DNA of 64,000 bases from Nocardia africana NBRC 100379 (GTDB lineage: Bacteria; Actinomycetota; Actinomycetes; Mycobacteriales; Mycobacteriaceae). Location of the stretch: contig NZ_BDAV01000012.1 in assembly GCF_001612635.1 (NCBI RefSeq), forward strand, positions 328,054 to 392,053. The letters are read 5' to 3'. The translations under genes were made by a program, and so were the position numbers. Below, piece after piece: positions 15,564-24,845 of the stretch. Numbering within the stretch: the first letter of the stretch is position 1; each line of letters opens with the position of its first letter. The notes beneath the pieces were generated by a model. The model did no database searches and was not told the origin of the DNA. It saw nothing but the letters and a program-made list of their open reading frames with translations.

Positions 15564-17519
15564 TTGACCGATCCCCACGTCTTCGAACAGTCCGCCACCG
15601 AAAGTTCGGCATCCGGCCCCACGACCGCCCAAGCCGCCGCCTCCCGGTCATCGGTGTCCGGCTCCCGCACGACCGAACCGCGAGCGAGGCGGTCCCCGGC
15701 CGCCATGCTGACCTGGCTCGGTGGCGCCGAAGCCGGCCGCGGCGACCGGCACGAGGGATCGACGTACGCCGTCACCGGCGGGGTGGTGCTGCTGTTCGCG
15801 GTGCTGTCCGGAATCGTCGTCGCGGCGGCCGGTGTGGCGGCGCACTGGCCCGCCGCGGTCGTGGTGATCGTCGCGCTGCCGGCGACACTGCTGGTCGGCG
15901 CGATCTCGCGAGCGCTGGCCACCGCGCCACTGTCCGCTCAGGCGGGTCGCGGCCGGGCCGATCGGATCGGGCGGATCGCGGTCGCCGCAATCACCGGCGT
16001 CCTGGTCGCCGAGCTGGCGAGCACGGTGATCCTCGCCGGATCCGTCGATCGTACGCTCGACGATCGGTCCCGCCGCGACGCCGACTCCGCCGCGTCCGTG
16101 GTCACCGCACGCACGGAACTCGACCGCGCCGCCGCCGAACGCGCCGCGCTCACGCAGACCATCGCCCGGGCGCAGGCCGATATGGATCAGGCTCTGGTCG
16201 TCGCCCGGTGCGAGTACAACCCGACGCCGCAGTGCCCCCAGACCAAGATCACCGGGGTGCCCGGCCGTGGTCCGGAATCGCAAACCGCCAACGCGATGCT
16301 CGACGATGCCCGCGGGCGGCTCAACACCGCCGAGGCGCGCGTCCAGCCTTTGGATGCGGAGATCGCGACCCGTCAGAGCGCCCTGGAGCAGGCCCGCACC
16401 GCCGCCTACCACACCGGAGATCGTGGTCTGGGCGCGCGCTGGCTGGCCATGAACGACTACACCACCGGACATCCGGGCGCGCTGCTGTTGCGCCTGCTCA
16501 CCATCGCGATCGGGGTTCTGCTCGCCCTGCTGCCTCTGGTGCTGCGGTCCTGGCGTGGCGAGTCGTCGTTCGACCGCGCCGTGGCCGCGCACGCCGAGGC
16601 CGACCGCGCCGCGCGGGCAGCGGACACCGCGGTCGCGATTCAACGCGCCGAACACCGGGTGGCCACCGCACAACTGGCGTTGCATGCCGACACCGCGATC
16701 GACCGCGAACGCCAGCGCAAGCGGGTGATCGCGGCCATCGGCAACCTGGAAATCGGCATCACCGAACCGCAGCGCCGGGCCGTCGCCGAATTCGAAGCGC
16801 TGGCCGCCCTTCCGCCGGGTGCGCAGACCGCATCCGCGACCTCCCCGACCGCGGGCGCCTTGCCCGCCGCCGAATCCCCGGCCCGAACCGACCCGTCACA
16901 GGAGGCGACCGTGACCGCACGGAATCTGCCCGCACAGCTGCCCTCGGCCGGCCTGGCGCCGCATGCGCCGGCCGCGGTGCCCGCCGCGCGCGAGGACGCG
17001 AAAAAAGGTGGCGGGCTGGAACTTCCGGTGATCGGTACGGTGCCGTTCACCGATACCGCCGCGCGCTGGATCCGCCCGCTGGTCCCCGGCTTCGTCACCA
17101 CCGCACTCGACCGGACCATCGACACCGCGGCCGCCCCGCTGCGGACCGTCCGTCAGGTCTTCGAGGAGGCGGAGGAGATCACCTTCACCCTCAAACGCAC
17201 CCGCAAGGTGACGGTGAACTCCGAGGATTCGCACGATCCGGCGGCGGGTTACGCACATCCGGGCCACGCGCTGCCGGATCCGCCCTACCTCCAGGTCCCC
17301 GGTTCGTACCCGTACGACGCCTACCAGCACGACCCGCGCTATGCCGCCTACCGGCACGACCCGCGCTATGCGCGCTACGCGGCGCTCCCGCACCGGAATC
17401 CCGCCGCCCACCCCGATCTGCCGGACGCCGAGCGATACGGCGAACTCCCTGCAGGCGACACGACCGAACTCGGCTACCGCGCCCCGCGCGAACTGCCGCC
17501 GGGCACCGGCGGCGAATGA
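15564..17519 (+). CDS. DUF4407 membrane protein with coiled coil and Tyr/His-rich tail
   Basis: About 651 aa from TTG 15564, placed 10 bases after AGAGGA; GTG 15555 is an alternative. Order: an Asp/Ser-rich N-terminus, three membrane segments (GVVLLFAVLSGIVVAAAGVA, AVVVIVALPATLLVGAI, IAVAAITGVLVAELASTVIL), then a long Ala/Arg coiled coil with a Cys pair (CEYNPTPQC), another membrane segment (LLRLLTIAIGVLLALLPLVL), and a second coiled coil. The C-terminal tail after 560 contains repeated YRHDPRYA units. The layout is that of DUF4407 proteins, whose function is unknown. It stands between the chorismate mutase and the MoxR cluster. Confidence 0.7.
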   Translation: MTDPHVFEQSATESSASGPTTAQAAASRSSVSGSRTTEPRARRSPAAMLTWLGGAEAGRGDRHEGSTYAVTGGVVLLFAVLSGIVVAAAGVAAHWPAAVVVIVALPATLLVGAISRALATAPLSAQAGRGRADRIGRIAVAAITGVLVAELASTVILAGSVDRTLDDRSRRDADSAASVVTARTELDRAAAERAALTQTIARAQADMDQALVVARCEYNPTPQCPQTKITGVPGRGPESQTANAMLDDARGRLNTAEARVQPLDAEIATRQSALEQARTAAYHTGDRGLGARWLAMNDYTTGHPGALLLRLLTIAIGVLLALLPLVLRSWRGESSFDRAVAAHAEADRAARAADTAVAIQRAEHRVATAQLALHADTAIDRERQRKRVIAAIGNLEIGITEPQRRAVAEFEALAALPPGAQTASATSPTAGALPAAESPARTDPSQEATVTARNLPAQLPSAGLAPHAPAAVPAAREDAKKGGGLELPVIGTVPFTDTAARWIRPLVPGFVTTALDRTIDTAAAPLRTVRQVFEEAEEITFTLKRTRKVTVNSEDSHDPAAGYAHPGHALPDPPYLQVPGSYPYDAYQHDPRYAAYRHDPRYARYAALPHRNPAAHPDLPDAERYGELPAGDTTELGYRAPRELPPGTGGE

Positions 17520-17641
17520 CCGGAGCCGGCGACCGGACGTGGGATATTCGGCCGGACCGGTCTGATCTGCCGGTCGCGTCACCGGCCGGGTGGCCGATCG
17601 GATAACCGTCATACGTCCGGGTACCTGGATAGACTCGGCCC

Positions 17642-18550
17642 GTGTTTCCAGTCGTGACCGATCGGGAAGGGCGATCGTCCGCCCACCGCGTGGCGCCGCC
17701 GCGCGGTGCCGACGACCGCGACCCCGGCGATGGAGACGACGCCGAACGAATCCCGGTGCGACCGCTGTCGTGGCGGGAGTTGGCCGATCTGCCCTTCGCG
17801 GTGTTGCAGCATCGCATCCGGCCGATCGCCGGGTTGGCGGGTGCGGGTCTCGTCGCGGCCCTGGGCATCGTCGCCGCGGTCACCGCACTGGTGTCGCTCG
17901 CGACCGACGGCTCGAGCGCCGGAACCGCCTGGGCGGCAATTCTTTCCACAGTCTGCTGTGCATGGGTGCTGCGGCTGTGGATAGTCGGCGTGACCGTGCC
18001 GATCGGACTGGCCGTCGTCCACGACCAGCCGATCACCGCGCGCACCGCCGCCGAGCGCCTGCTCCCGGTGTCGGGCCGGCTATTGCTGAACCAGGTGGTC
18101 TCCACGTCGATCGGCATCGGCATCCTTGTGCTCGGTACGCCGCTGATCGTCACGCTGATCCCGGCGGTGATCTGGCTGGCCCGGATACGCGGTACGCGAT
18201 GGCTGATCGTGCCGGTCCTGTTCGCCGAATCGATCCCGTACGCGGCCGCGGTCCGGCGAGCGAAACTGCTCGCCACCGGACGTGTGATGCCGCTGGCCGG
18301 ACTGTGGCTCTATCTGCGCGGCGTACTGCTCGTGCTGGCGGTGCCGGTCGCGGGACTGCTGGGCTTTGTCTCCGATATCTCCGGAACCCACCGCTGGGCG
18401 GTCGTCACCCTGCTGTCCGGTGCGGCACTGCTGATTTCGGCGTTCGCCGCGGCCGTGGACGCGGCGACCGCCGTCGTGGTTCATCTCGACCGGCGTTGCG
18501 GCCGGGAGGGGTGGGATATCCGGATACCCACCGGGCGGGCGGCACGGTGA
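17642..18550 (+). CDS. Multi-pass membrane protein of the MoxR cluster
   Basis: 302 aa from GTG 17642. After about 55 polar residues (including WRELADLPFAVLQHRIRP) come roughly six hydrophobic segments, for example IAGLAGAGLVAALGIVAAV, GIGILVLGTPLIVTLIPAVI and VTLLSGAALLISAFAAAV. No named family is recognised. Its stop overlaps the GTG of the next gene by 4 bases, so it is translationally coupled to the DUF4129 gene and probably belongs to the same envelope unit. Confidence 0.7.
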   Translation: MFPVVTDREGRSSAHRVAPPRGADDRDPGDGDDAERIPVRPLSWRELADLPFAVLQHRIRPIAGLAGAGLVAALGIVAAVTALVSLATDGSSAGTAWAAILSTVCCAWVLRLWIVGVTVPIGLAVVHDQPITARTAAERLLPVSGRLLLNQVVSTSIGIGILVLGTPLIVTLIPAVIWLARIRGTRWLIVPVLFAESIPYAAAVRRAKLLATGRVMPLAGLWLYLRGVLLVLAVPVAGLLGFVSDISGTHRWAVVTLLSGAALLISAFAAAVDAATAVVVHLDRRCGREGWDIRIPTGRAAR

Positions 18551-19581
18551 CCGACGACGCACGGGCGGATCGGCCCTCGGCGCCACCACCCCCGACGCTC
18601 GGGGCGGCCGCCCAGCACCGGGCCGCGGCCGAATCCGCCGCCGGGCACCACGACTTCGATGCCGCACTGCGCGAACGGTTCCGCGCCGTCGTACGCGGTC
18701 TCGAGCAGGGCGGCGTCCTCGAGATCCAACGTTCGCGCACGGCCCGCGAAACCGCATCGGCCGCAGGACATGCCCTTCCGGATGCGTCGGCCGAATTCGA
18801 CTCCGCCGCACACAGTTTCGACGAGATCGTCTACGGCGGCCGCACCGCCACCCCGGACGAATATCAGCGCCTCACCGCGGCCGACCACTATTCGCTGGCG
18901 CCGCCGCCACCTCCGGACCCGGTCGAACAGCAGCGCTCGGAACGCCGGCGCGGTGACCGCCGCCGGTTGCCGCCGCTGCCACAATTGTTGCGCGACAAGC
19001 GTTTCTGGGCGTTCGTGCTGGTCGCGCTCGTCATCGCGCTGGTCGTCTATCTGCTGTTCCGGTTGGCCGCCGCACCGACGGCACCGCCGCACCCGACGCA
19101 GCCGCACTCACCACCGCCGCCCGAACATCCGCATGTCCGCCCACCCGATGTGGGCGAGGGCAGCGATTCGATCTTCCAGCGCCTACCGCCCTGGCTGGCC
19201 TACGGCGGGCTGCAGGCGCTGATCTTCGCCGCGGTCGTGGTCTGGTGGCGCGGCCGCCGCCGGGGTGCCGTGGTCGGCGAGCCGCGCCCGGTGCAGGTGG
19301 CGGCCGGTGAGCTGCTGGCGGGACAGGCCGCGCTCTACCGCAGGAGCAAGGACCGCGACCATGTCGCCGCGACATTGCGCGCGGCCACGCTGCGGCGCAT
19401 CCGGCGTCGCGTGAATGTGCCCGCCGACGCCGCGCCGGAGCAGGTGAGCGCGGTGATCGGAGCCCGGACAGGCATCGACCCCGGCCGCGTCGCCGCGACC
19501 TTCTACGGCCCTGTCGCCGACGACCCGGCATTGGAACACGTGGCGGCACAACTGGACTGGATCGAATCGGAAATAGGATGA
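18547..19581 (+). CDS. DUF4129 domain membrane protein
   Basis: 344 aa from GTG 18547, in the GTGA overlap with the previous gene. The N-terminal part has the DUF4129 pattern HDFDAALRERFRAVVRGLEQGGVLE...T-x-x-E; a membrane segment (FWAFVLVALVIALVVYLLF) sits at about 152-170, then a Pro/His-rich linker, a second hydrophobic stretch (LQALIFAAVVVWW) and a C-terminal helical domain. DUF4129 proteins regularly accompany MoxR and DUF58 proteins and are sometimes fused to transglutaminase domains; the role is presumably in assembling an envelope complex. The next gene, moxR, begins 10 bp later. Confidence 0.8.
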   Translation: MTDDARADRPSAPPPPTLGAAAQHRAAAESAAGHHDFDAALRERFRAVVRGLEQGGVLEIQRSRTARETASAAGHALPDASAEFDSAAHSFDEIVYGGRTATPDEYQRLTAADHYSLAPPPPPDPVEQQRSERRRGDRRRLPPLPQLLRDKRFWAFVLVALVIALVVYLLFRLAAAPTAPPHPTQPHSPPPPEHPHVRPPDVGEGSDSIFQRLPPWLAYGGLQALIFAAVVVWWRGRRRGAVVGEPRPVQVAAGELLAGQAALYRRSKDRDHVAATLRAATLRRIRRRVNVPADAAPEQVSAVIGARTGIDPGRVAATFYGPVADDPALEHVAAQLDWIESEIG

Positions 19582-19591
19582 CGGAGACCGG

Positions 19592-20575
19592 ATGACAACG
19601 GCGCAGACCAACCACGCCCCCACGGCCGACCAGGCGCTCCGGGCGCTCGGCGAGGTGCGTGCCGAGATCGGCAAGGCGGTCGTCGGCAACGACCACGCCG
19701 TGCTGTACCTCGTACTCGCGCTGCTGTGCCGCGGCCACGTGCTGTTGGAAGGTGTTCCGGGCGTGGCGAAGACGCTGCTGGTGCGCGCCCTGGCCGCGGC
19801 GCTGGAACTCGACCACACCCGGGTGCAGTTCACTCCGGATCTGATGCCCGGCGATGTGACCGGCTCCCAGATCTACGATCCGCATTCGGCCGAATTCACC
19901 TTCCGCCGAGGGCCGGTCTTCACCAACCTGCTGCTCGCCGACGAGATCAACCGCACGCCGCCGAAAACTCAATCGGCACTGCTGGAATCGATGGAGGAGC
20001 GGCAGGTGTCGGTGGCCGGCGTCCCGCAGCCGCTGCCCGATCCGTTCGTGGTGATCGCGACCCAGAATCCGATCGAACAGGAAGGCACCTACCCGCTGCC
20101 GGAGGCGCAGCTGGACCGGTTCCTGTTCAAGGTGGACATCCGGTTGCCCGGCCGGGACGACGAATTCCGGATCCTGCAGCGCCACGCCGCCGGCTTCGAC
20201 CCGCGTGACCTGGATGCGGCGGGCGTGCGGGCGGTCGCCGGAGCGGCGCATATCGCGGCGGCACGTTCCGCCGTCGCGCAGGTGACGGTCAATCCGGAAG
20301 TGCTGGCCTACATCGTCGATCTGTGCCGCGCCACCCGTACCTCACCGGCGGTCCAGCACGGCGCTTCGCCGCGCGGTGCGACCGCGGTGCTGGCCTCGGC
20401 ACGGGCCCTGGCGTGGCTCAACGGCCGCGCCTTCGTCACCCCCGATGATGTGAAAACCGTTGCGGTGACGGCACTGCGGCATCGTCTGCAGCTGCGTCCC
20501 GAGGCCGAACTGGACGGCGTGACCGGTGAAGGCGTGATGTCCTCGGTGTTGGCCACGGTCCCGGTTCCGGTGTAG
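19592..20575 (+). CDS. MoxR-family AAA+ ATPase
   Basis: 327 aa from ATG 19592 with GGAGA before it. Walker A is GVPGVAKT, Walker B LLLADEINRTPPKTQSALLESMEE, sensor 1 VIATQNPIEQEGTYPLPEAQLDRF, all diagnostic of MoxR. MoxR ATPases act as chaperones that mature or activate protein complexes, typically with VWA/DUF58 partners; the DUF58 gene follows 4 bp later. The arrangement matches the moxR2 locus of Mycobacterium (moxR, DUF58, SpoIIM, RDD). Confidence 0.93.
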   Translation: MTTAQTNHAPTADQALRALGEVRAEIGKAVVGNDHAVLYLVLALLCRGHVLLEGVPGVAKTLLVRALAAALELDHTRVQFTPDLMPGDVTGSQIYDPHSAEFTFRRGPVFTNLLLADEINRTPPKTQSALLESMEERQVSVAGVPQPLPDPFVVIATQNPIEQEGTYPLPEAQLDRFLFKVDIRLPGRDDEFRILQRHAAGFDPRDLDAAGVRAVAGAAHIAAARSAVAQVTVNPEVLAYIVDLCRATRTSPAVQHGASPRGATAVLASARALAWLNGRAFVTPDDVKTVAVTALRHRLQLRPEAELDGVTGEGVMSSVLATVPVPV

Positions 20576-20579
20576 CGCG

Positions 20580-21872
20580 ATGATCGTCACGGGTCGGCTC
20601 GCGGTCTGCGCGGCGGTGGCAGCGGTGGTCGTCGGTGTCGCGCTGCCGTCCTGGGCCGGCGTCGTCGTGCTGACGGGTGTGCTGGCCGTCCTCGTCGCGA
20701 TCGACGTGATCTCCTGTCGCGCCGACGATCTCGAGTTGTCCCGGGTGCCACTCACCACCGTCCGGGTCGGCCACACCGCCACCGTCGAGCTGACCGTCCT
20801 GAACCGCGGCGCCCGCGCGGTGCGGGCGCAGCTGTGGGACGACTGGCCACCCAGTGCGCAGGCGCCGGCCGAGACCCACCGGTTGCGTCTGCCGCCGAAC
20901 ACCACCACCCGGCTGGCCACCACCGTCCGCCCGGCTCGCCGCGGCGATCGGAGCGCGGGGCCGGTCACGGTTCGCTTGGTCGGACCGCTCGGCCTGGCGG
21001 GGCGGCAGTTCCGTCGCACCGTGCCCGCGACGGTTCGTGCGCTGCCGCCGTTTCGGACCGAACGGATCCTTGCTGCCAAGGTGAAGCGACTGCACCATCT
21101 CGACGGCCGATCGGTCGCCACTCTGCGCGGTCCGGGCTCGGAATTCGATTCCTTCCGCGAGTACGTGGCCGGTGACGACGTGCGTTCCATCGACTGGCGA
21201 GCCACGGCCCGCGCGAGCGATGTCCTCGTTCGCACCTGGCGGCCGGAACGCAATCGCCACGTGCTGATGTTGCTGGATACCGGCCGGATCAGCGCCGCCC
21301 GGCTCGGTGAGCAGACGCGGCTGGACACCGCCATCGAGGCCGCGTTGCTGCTGGGCGGACTGGCGGCCGCGGCCGGGGACACGGTCGATCTCCTGGCCTT
21401 CGATCGCGAGATTCGCGCCGAGGTGCGGGGCGCACGCGGAAAAGCCGTGCAGCCCAAGCTGATGCACGCCCTCTCGGGCGTCGTGCCCGCGCTGCTGGAT
21501 GCCGACACCCCGGCGATGGTCCGCACCGCGGTTCGCCACACCCGCCGCCGCAGCCTGGTGGTCTGGTTCACCAGTCTGGACGGGGCGATGGTCGAAGAGA
21601 ATCTGCTGCCGGTACTCCCGGTGCTGAGCAGCCGGCATCGCGTGCTGCTGGTATCGGTCACCGATCCGGAGATCGCGGCGACCGCGACCCGGCGCGACAC
21701 CGCTGCCGAGGTCTATGCCGCCGCGGCCGCCGAACATCTGCTCACCGAACGCGCGATCGTGCGAGAAACTCTGCAGCGCCAGGGCATCGACGTGGTGGCC
21801 GCGGCGCCGGAGCGGGTGCCGGAGGCGCTGGCCGACGAGTACCTGGAACTGAAACGGTCCGGAGCACTCTGA
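20580..21872 (+). CDS. DUF58 (VWA-like) domain protein
   Basis: 430 aa from ATG 20580. Two N-terminal membrane segments (residues 5-45) are followed by a beta-rich region and the DUF58 signature GSEFDSFREYVAGDDVRSIDWRATAR, then a VWA-like fold beginning HVLMLLDTGR. DUF58 proteins are the usual partners of MoxR ATPases. The gene is the last of the plus-strand run; it ends 4 bp before the convergent RDD gene. Confidence 0.9.
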   Translation: MIVTGRLAVCAAVAAVVVGVALPSWAGVVVLTGVLAVLVAIDVISCRADDLELSRVPLTTVRVGHTATVELTVLNRGARAVRAQLWDDWPPSAQAPAETHRLRLPPNTTTRLATTVRPARRGDRSAGPVTVRLVGPLGLAGRQFRRTVPATVRALPPFRTERILAAKVKRLHHLDGRSVATLRGPGSEFDSFREYVAGDDVRSIDWRATARASDVLVRTWRPERNRHVLMLLDTGRISAARLGEQTRLDTAIEAALLLGGLAAAAGDTVDLLAFDREIRAEVRGARGKAVQPKLMHALSGVVPALLDADTPAMVRTAVRHTRRRSLVVWFTSLDGAMVEENLLPVLPVLSSRHRVLLVSVTDPEIAATATRRDTAAEVYAAAAAEHLLTERAIVRETLQRQGIDVVAAAPERVPEALADEYLELKRSGAL

Positions 21873-21876
21873 GCGT

Positions 21877-22707
21877 TCACGTTCCCGGCCGGACCACCGA
21901 TGGGTACGGCTGAGCGGGCGGCGCCCACTGCTGGGGCATCGCCCAGAAGGGCAGACGCGGCGGCGGCAGAATCCGGCGTTGCCGCTCTCCGATGACCGCA
22001 CCGAGAATCTGCAGCGGCGGATAGCCGGCCGGTGGCGCCACTCGCAATCGGTCGCAGACCGCGACCACGAGCGCCGCACCGAGTTCTACCTGCACCTGCG
22101 GGGTGAGGTGCGGAAAGCGGGTCAGATACCGCCGCACGGGCAGCGCGAGATCCTCGGTGAGACCGGACAGATCCAGCCGGCCCACCCAGTCGACCAGCCA
22201 CGGCGGTGCGACGGCCAAGGCGGGCAGGGGAATTCGCGCCCGATCCGACACCACGACGGTGCCGGCCAGGATGTCACCGACACGCCGCGCGCGCGGCGAA
22301 CAGAGCGAGGTGACCACCGCGACCAGACCGAACCCGCCGAGATTCCAGAAATCGACGAGGGCGCCGGCGAGACCGCGGGTCAGCGCGTGCCGGAAATCGA
22401 CGGGCCCACCGTCACTGCGCACCACGCGCAGGCCCAGCGCCAGTTTTCCCACGGTCCGCCCGCGCATCAGCGTTTCGCTCACGACGGGATAGCCGACGAT
22501 GACGGTCACCATCGTGACCAGCACGGCCACATCGACCCACGCGCCGTCGGGTTCGACTCGGAACAACACGGCGACGACGGCCGACAACAACAGCAGGGCG
22601 AGCACGAGCTGCAGCACGAGATCGATCGCGAAGGCCGCGGCCCGGGTCGGGATGCGCGCGATCGGCAACTGCAGGGAGACGGCCTCCCCGGTGGTGAAAT
22701 CGGCCAT
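21877..22707 (-). CDS. RDD family membrane protein
   Basis: 276 aa from ATG 22707 (GGAG five bases upstream). The RDD domain contains the R-A-A-A-F-A-I-D stretch (residues 20-28) with the conserved Arg and Asp, the later GRTVGKLALGLRVVRSDGG, and several hydrophobic segments. The C-terminal 130 residues are soluble. RDD proteins are small membrane proteins of unclear, possibly transport, function. It is divergent from the SpoIIM gene with 83 bp between starts, a conserved pairing at the mycobacterial moxR2 locus. Confidence 0.88.
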   Translation of the reverse strand: MADFTTGEAVSLQLPIARIPTRAAAFAIDLVLQLVLALLLLSAVVAVLFRVEPDGAWVDVAVLVTMVTVIVGYPVVSETLMRGRTVGKLALGLRVVRSDGGPVDFRHALTRGLAGALVDFWNLGGFGLVAVVTSLCSPRARRVGDILAGTVVVSDRARIPLPALAVAPPWLVDWVGRLDLSGLTEDLALPVRRYLTRFPHLTPQVQVELGAALVVAVCDRLRVAPPAGYPPLQILGAVIGERQRRILPPPRLPFWAMPQQWAPPAQPYPSVVRPGT

Positions 22708-22790
22708 GGTCGCTCCAGTATCCCGAATCGGGCGCGTGCGAACTAGCCTTCGGAGGCAGGGGCAGGTCGGGCCGAGCACAGGAGGAGCCG

Positions 22791-23783
22791 ATGGACGTCG
22801 ATGCCTACTCGTTCGCGCAGCGGCGGCATTGGGATCGGCTCGACCGGCTGACCGCGCAGCGGCGACTCACCGGCGCCGAGGTCGACGAGTTCGTGGCCCT
22901 GTATCGCCGCACCTCGCAGCAGCTCGCACGGCTGCAATCGCATTCGCCCGATCCGGAATTGATCAACGGCCTCAGCGCTGTCCTCGCGCGAGCCCGGGGA
23001 CGGCTGCTGGGCGCGCGCACCGATACCTGGTCGCAGATCGGCTATTTCTTCACTCATCGGTTTCCCGCCGCGGTGTATCGGGCGTGGCCGTGGTGGGCCT
23101 CGGTGGCGGCGGCGTTTCTGGCCGTCTCGGCCGGTATCGGCGCCTGGGTGTCCGGTTCGGGTTCGGCACGAAGGACTTTGGGGCTGCCGTCGGATGCGGA
23201 ATCGCTGACCGCTCCCGGCGGCCGCTTCGAGTCCTATTACTCCGAACATCCGCACGACGCCTTCGCCGCGCAGGTGTGGACCAACAACGCCTGGGTGTCG
23301 GCCATCGCGTTGTTCACCGGCATCCTGATTCTCCCGGCGGCCTATCTGCTGTTCATGAACGCACTGAACGTCGGAGTGTCCGCGGGACTGATGGCGGATG
23401 CCGGGCGGCTCGACTCGTTCTTCGGATTCCTGCTGCCGCACGGCATGCTCGAGCTCACAGCCGTTTTCGTCGCCGGTGGTGCGGGTCTCAAACTGGGGTG
23501 GACACTGATCGACCCGGGACGGTCGTCGCGTGCCGAGGCGCTGGCCCGGCAGGGGCGGGCGACGGCGACGATCGCACTCGGACTGGTGGCGGTCCTGCTG
23601 GTTTCCGGTCTGATCGAGGGCTTCGTCACACCCGCAGACTGGCCGGCGCCGGTGCGAATCGGTATCGGGCTGGTTGCCGAGCTCGGATTTCTGACCTACG
23701 TCTTCGGTCCGGGACGCCGTGCGGTGCAGGAAAGAGCGGCGTTGCGGTCCGCTACGGATGCGAGCGAGCGCATACCGAGCTAA
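22791..23783 (+). CDS. Stage II sporulation protein M (SpoIIM)-like membrane protein
   Basis: 330 aa from ATG 22791 with AGGAG at 22780-22784. The N-terminal 85 residues are helical and soluble (VDEFVALYRRTSQQLARLQ). At least five membrane segments follow, and LLPHGMLELTAVFVAGGAGLKLG is the family hallmark. In Bacillus SpoIIM acts in engulfment; in non-sporulating actinomycetes the family is found next to RDD, MoxR and DUF58 genes as here, suggesting an envelope role. Confidence 0.88.
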   Translation: MDVDAYSFAQRRHWDRLDRLTAQRRLTGAEVDEFVALYRRTSQQLARLQSHSPDPELINGLSAVLARARGRLLGARTDTWSQIGYFFTHRFPAAVYRAWPWWASVAAAFLAVSAGIGAWVSGSGSARRTLGLPSDAESLTAPGGRFESYYSEHPHDAFAAQVWTNNAWVSAIALFTGILILPAAYLLFMNALNVGVSAGLMADAGRLDSFFGFLLPHGMLELTAVFVAGGAGLKLGWTLIDPGRSSRAEALARQGRATATIALGLVAVLLVSGLIEGFVTPADWPAPVRIGIGLVAELGFLTYVFGPGRRAVQERAALRSATDASERIPS

Positions 23784-23870
23784 CGCCGGGCGGGTTCTGC
23801 TGAGGCTGAGAAAATCCCTTGCGAGAGGGCAGGGATTCGAAGGATCATCGGAGTGCCGATTTGAGATCCA

Positions 23871-23904
23871 CTGGCCGCAGCGAGTCCAGCTCAGCTGCGG
23901 CCAG
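23871..23904 (+). terminator. Hairpin after the SpoIIM-like gene
   Basis: Perfect 11-bp arms (CTGGCCGCAGC and GCTGCGGCCAG) around a 12-nt loop, 88 bp past the stop codon. There is no T-tract. Confidence 0.5.
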
Positions 23905-24241
23905 CGTTACCGTCGACTCTACACAATCGTTATCCCCACGCAACCTCCTGCACACTCCGTCTGCCCGGCCGTAACCGAGCCGAAACCCGCAGTCCGGCAG
24001 CATCTCCGGAGACCATGCGCAAATTCCTGGCGGGTGGTCGGAAATAGCGGCCGGAGCCATACCGCAACGCTCGAGTAGCCGGGATTTTTCTGCTAATTCG
24101 ACCGTTACTCGCGGTGCCGGACACTCGGACCGCAATCATTCCCCGGCGCGTCGCCTGTTGCTCACCCGCCGGTCATCACTGCAGGTCAGGGCATCAACCG
24201 ACCGAACGTCAGGCCCCTATACCCAGCTCGCTCAGCCTGCA

Positions 24242-24260
24242 AACAAACTTCAAGTTTGTT
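24242..24260. repeat. 19-bp palindrome of unknown function
   Basis: AACAAACTT and AAGTTTGTT around a single C, a perfect inverted repeat in an AT-rich part of a gene-free region. The geometry fits a dimeric regulator site or a small hairpin. The nearest downstream start is the GNAT gene 235 bp away. Confidence 0.45.
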
Positions 24261-24494
24261 ACCGCCGGAGATTCCAAGTCTGCCGTCAGGTAATTCTCAG
24301 ATGGTTGAGTATGCGCTTCCATCGAATTGTGCAGTTATTTCGACAGCGAACTCGGACGGCAAATTCTCACGGGTGATATCCGAAGCGAATAACGACCGGT
24401 CACGCGCCGAAAGTGCGGCGAAGATCACACTGCCACGCGCGTCCTCGTCCGAACCTGCGGGAATCCGACCGGCCGGGCCGCAATACTGAGACCC

Positions 24495-24833
24495 ATGACC
24501 GCCGAACAGCAACCCACCCCGGTCGTCACGCAGGCCGCGGAACGGTTCGACATCAGCGTGGACGATCGGCTCGCCGGATTCACCGAATATCTCGACCACG
24601 GCGGGCAGCGGATCTTCTACCACACCGAGATCGACTCCGACTTCGCCGGACGCGGCCTGGCCGGCGCCCTGGTCTCGCAGGCGTTGGACCGTACCCGCGA
24701 GGCCGGTCTGCGGATCGTGCCCATCTGCCCGTTCGTGGCCGGCTACATCCAGAAGCACGACGAATTCGCCGATATCACCGACGCGGTCACGCAGGATGCC
24801 GTCGACTACGTGCGCACGCAGCGGGGCCGGTGA
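24495..24833 (+). CDS. Small GNAT-type N-acetyltransferase
   Basis: 112 aa from ATG 24495. It matches the short GCN5-related group (YjdJ/GTLF3B-like): TEIDSDFAGRGLAGALVSQALDRTREAGLRIVPICPFVAGYI contains the acetyl-CoA-binding R-G-L-A-G-A-L loop. The substrate is unknown; eukaryotic and bacterial members are believed to act on small molecules or protein N-termini. It ends 13 bp before the end of the convergent TetR gene. Confidence 0.85.
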   Translation: MTAEQQPTPVVTQAAERFDISVDDRLAGFTEYLDHGGQRIFYHTEIDSDFAGRGLAGALVSQALDRTREAGLRIVPICPFVAGYIQKHDEFADITDAVTQDAVDYVRTQRGR

Positions 24834-24845
24834 CCGAACACCGCG

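Larger units (their letters stand above)
23784..24494. other. Gene-free region between SpoIIM-like and GNAT genes
   Basis: 711 bp without a convincing gene. It contains a terminator-like hairpin (23871-23904), a weak stem at 23814-23836 and a perfect AT-rich palindrome (24242-24260). Base composition from 24220 to 24400 is clearly less GC-rich than the surroundings, as expected for a promoter region or an old insertion. Confidence 0.5.

Noticed and set aside
23790..23860. TPP riboswitch-like GGCTGAGA stretch after the SpoIIM-like gene
   Set aside because: The second conserved block (ACCTGATC...GTAATACC...AGGGA) is missing and no thiamine gene follows.
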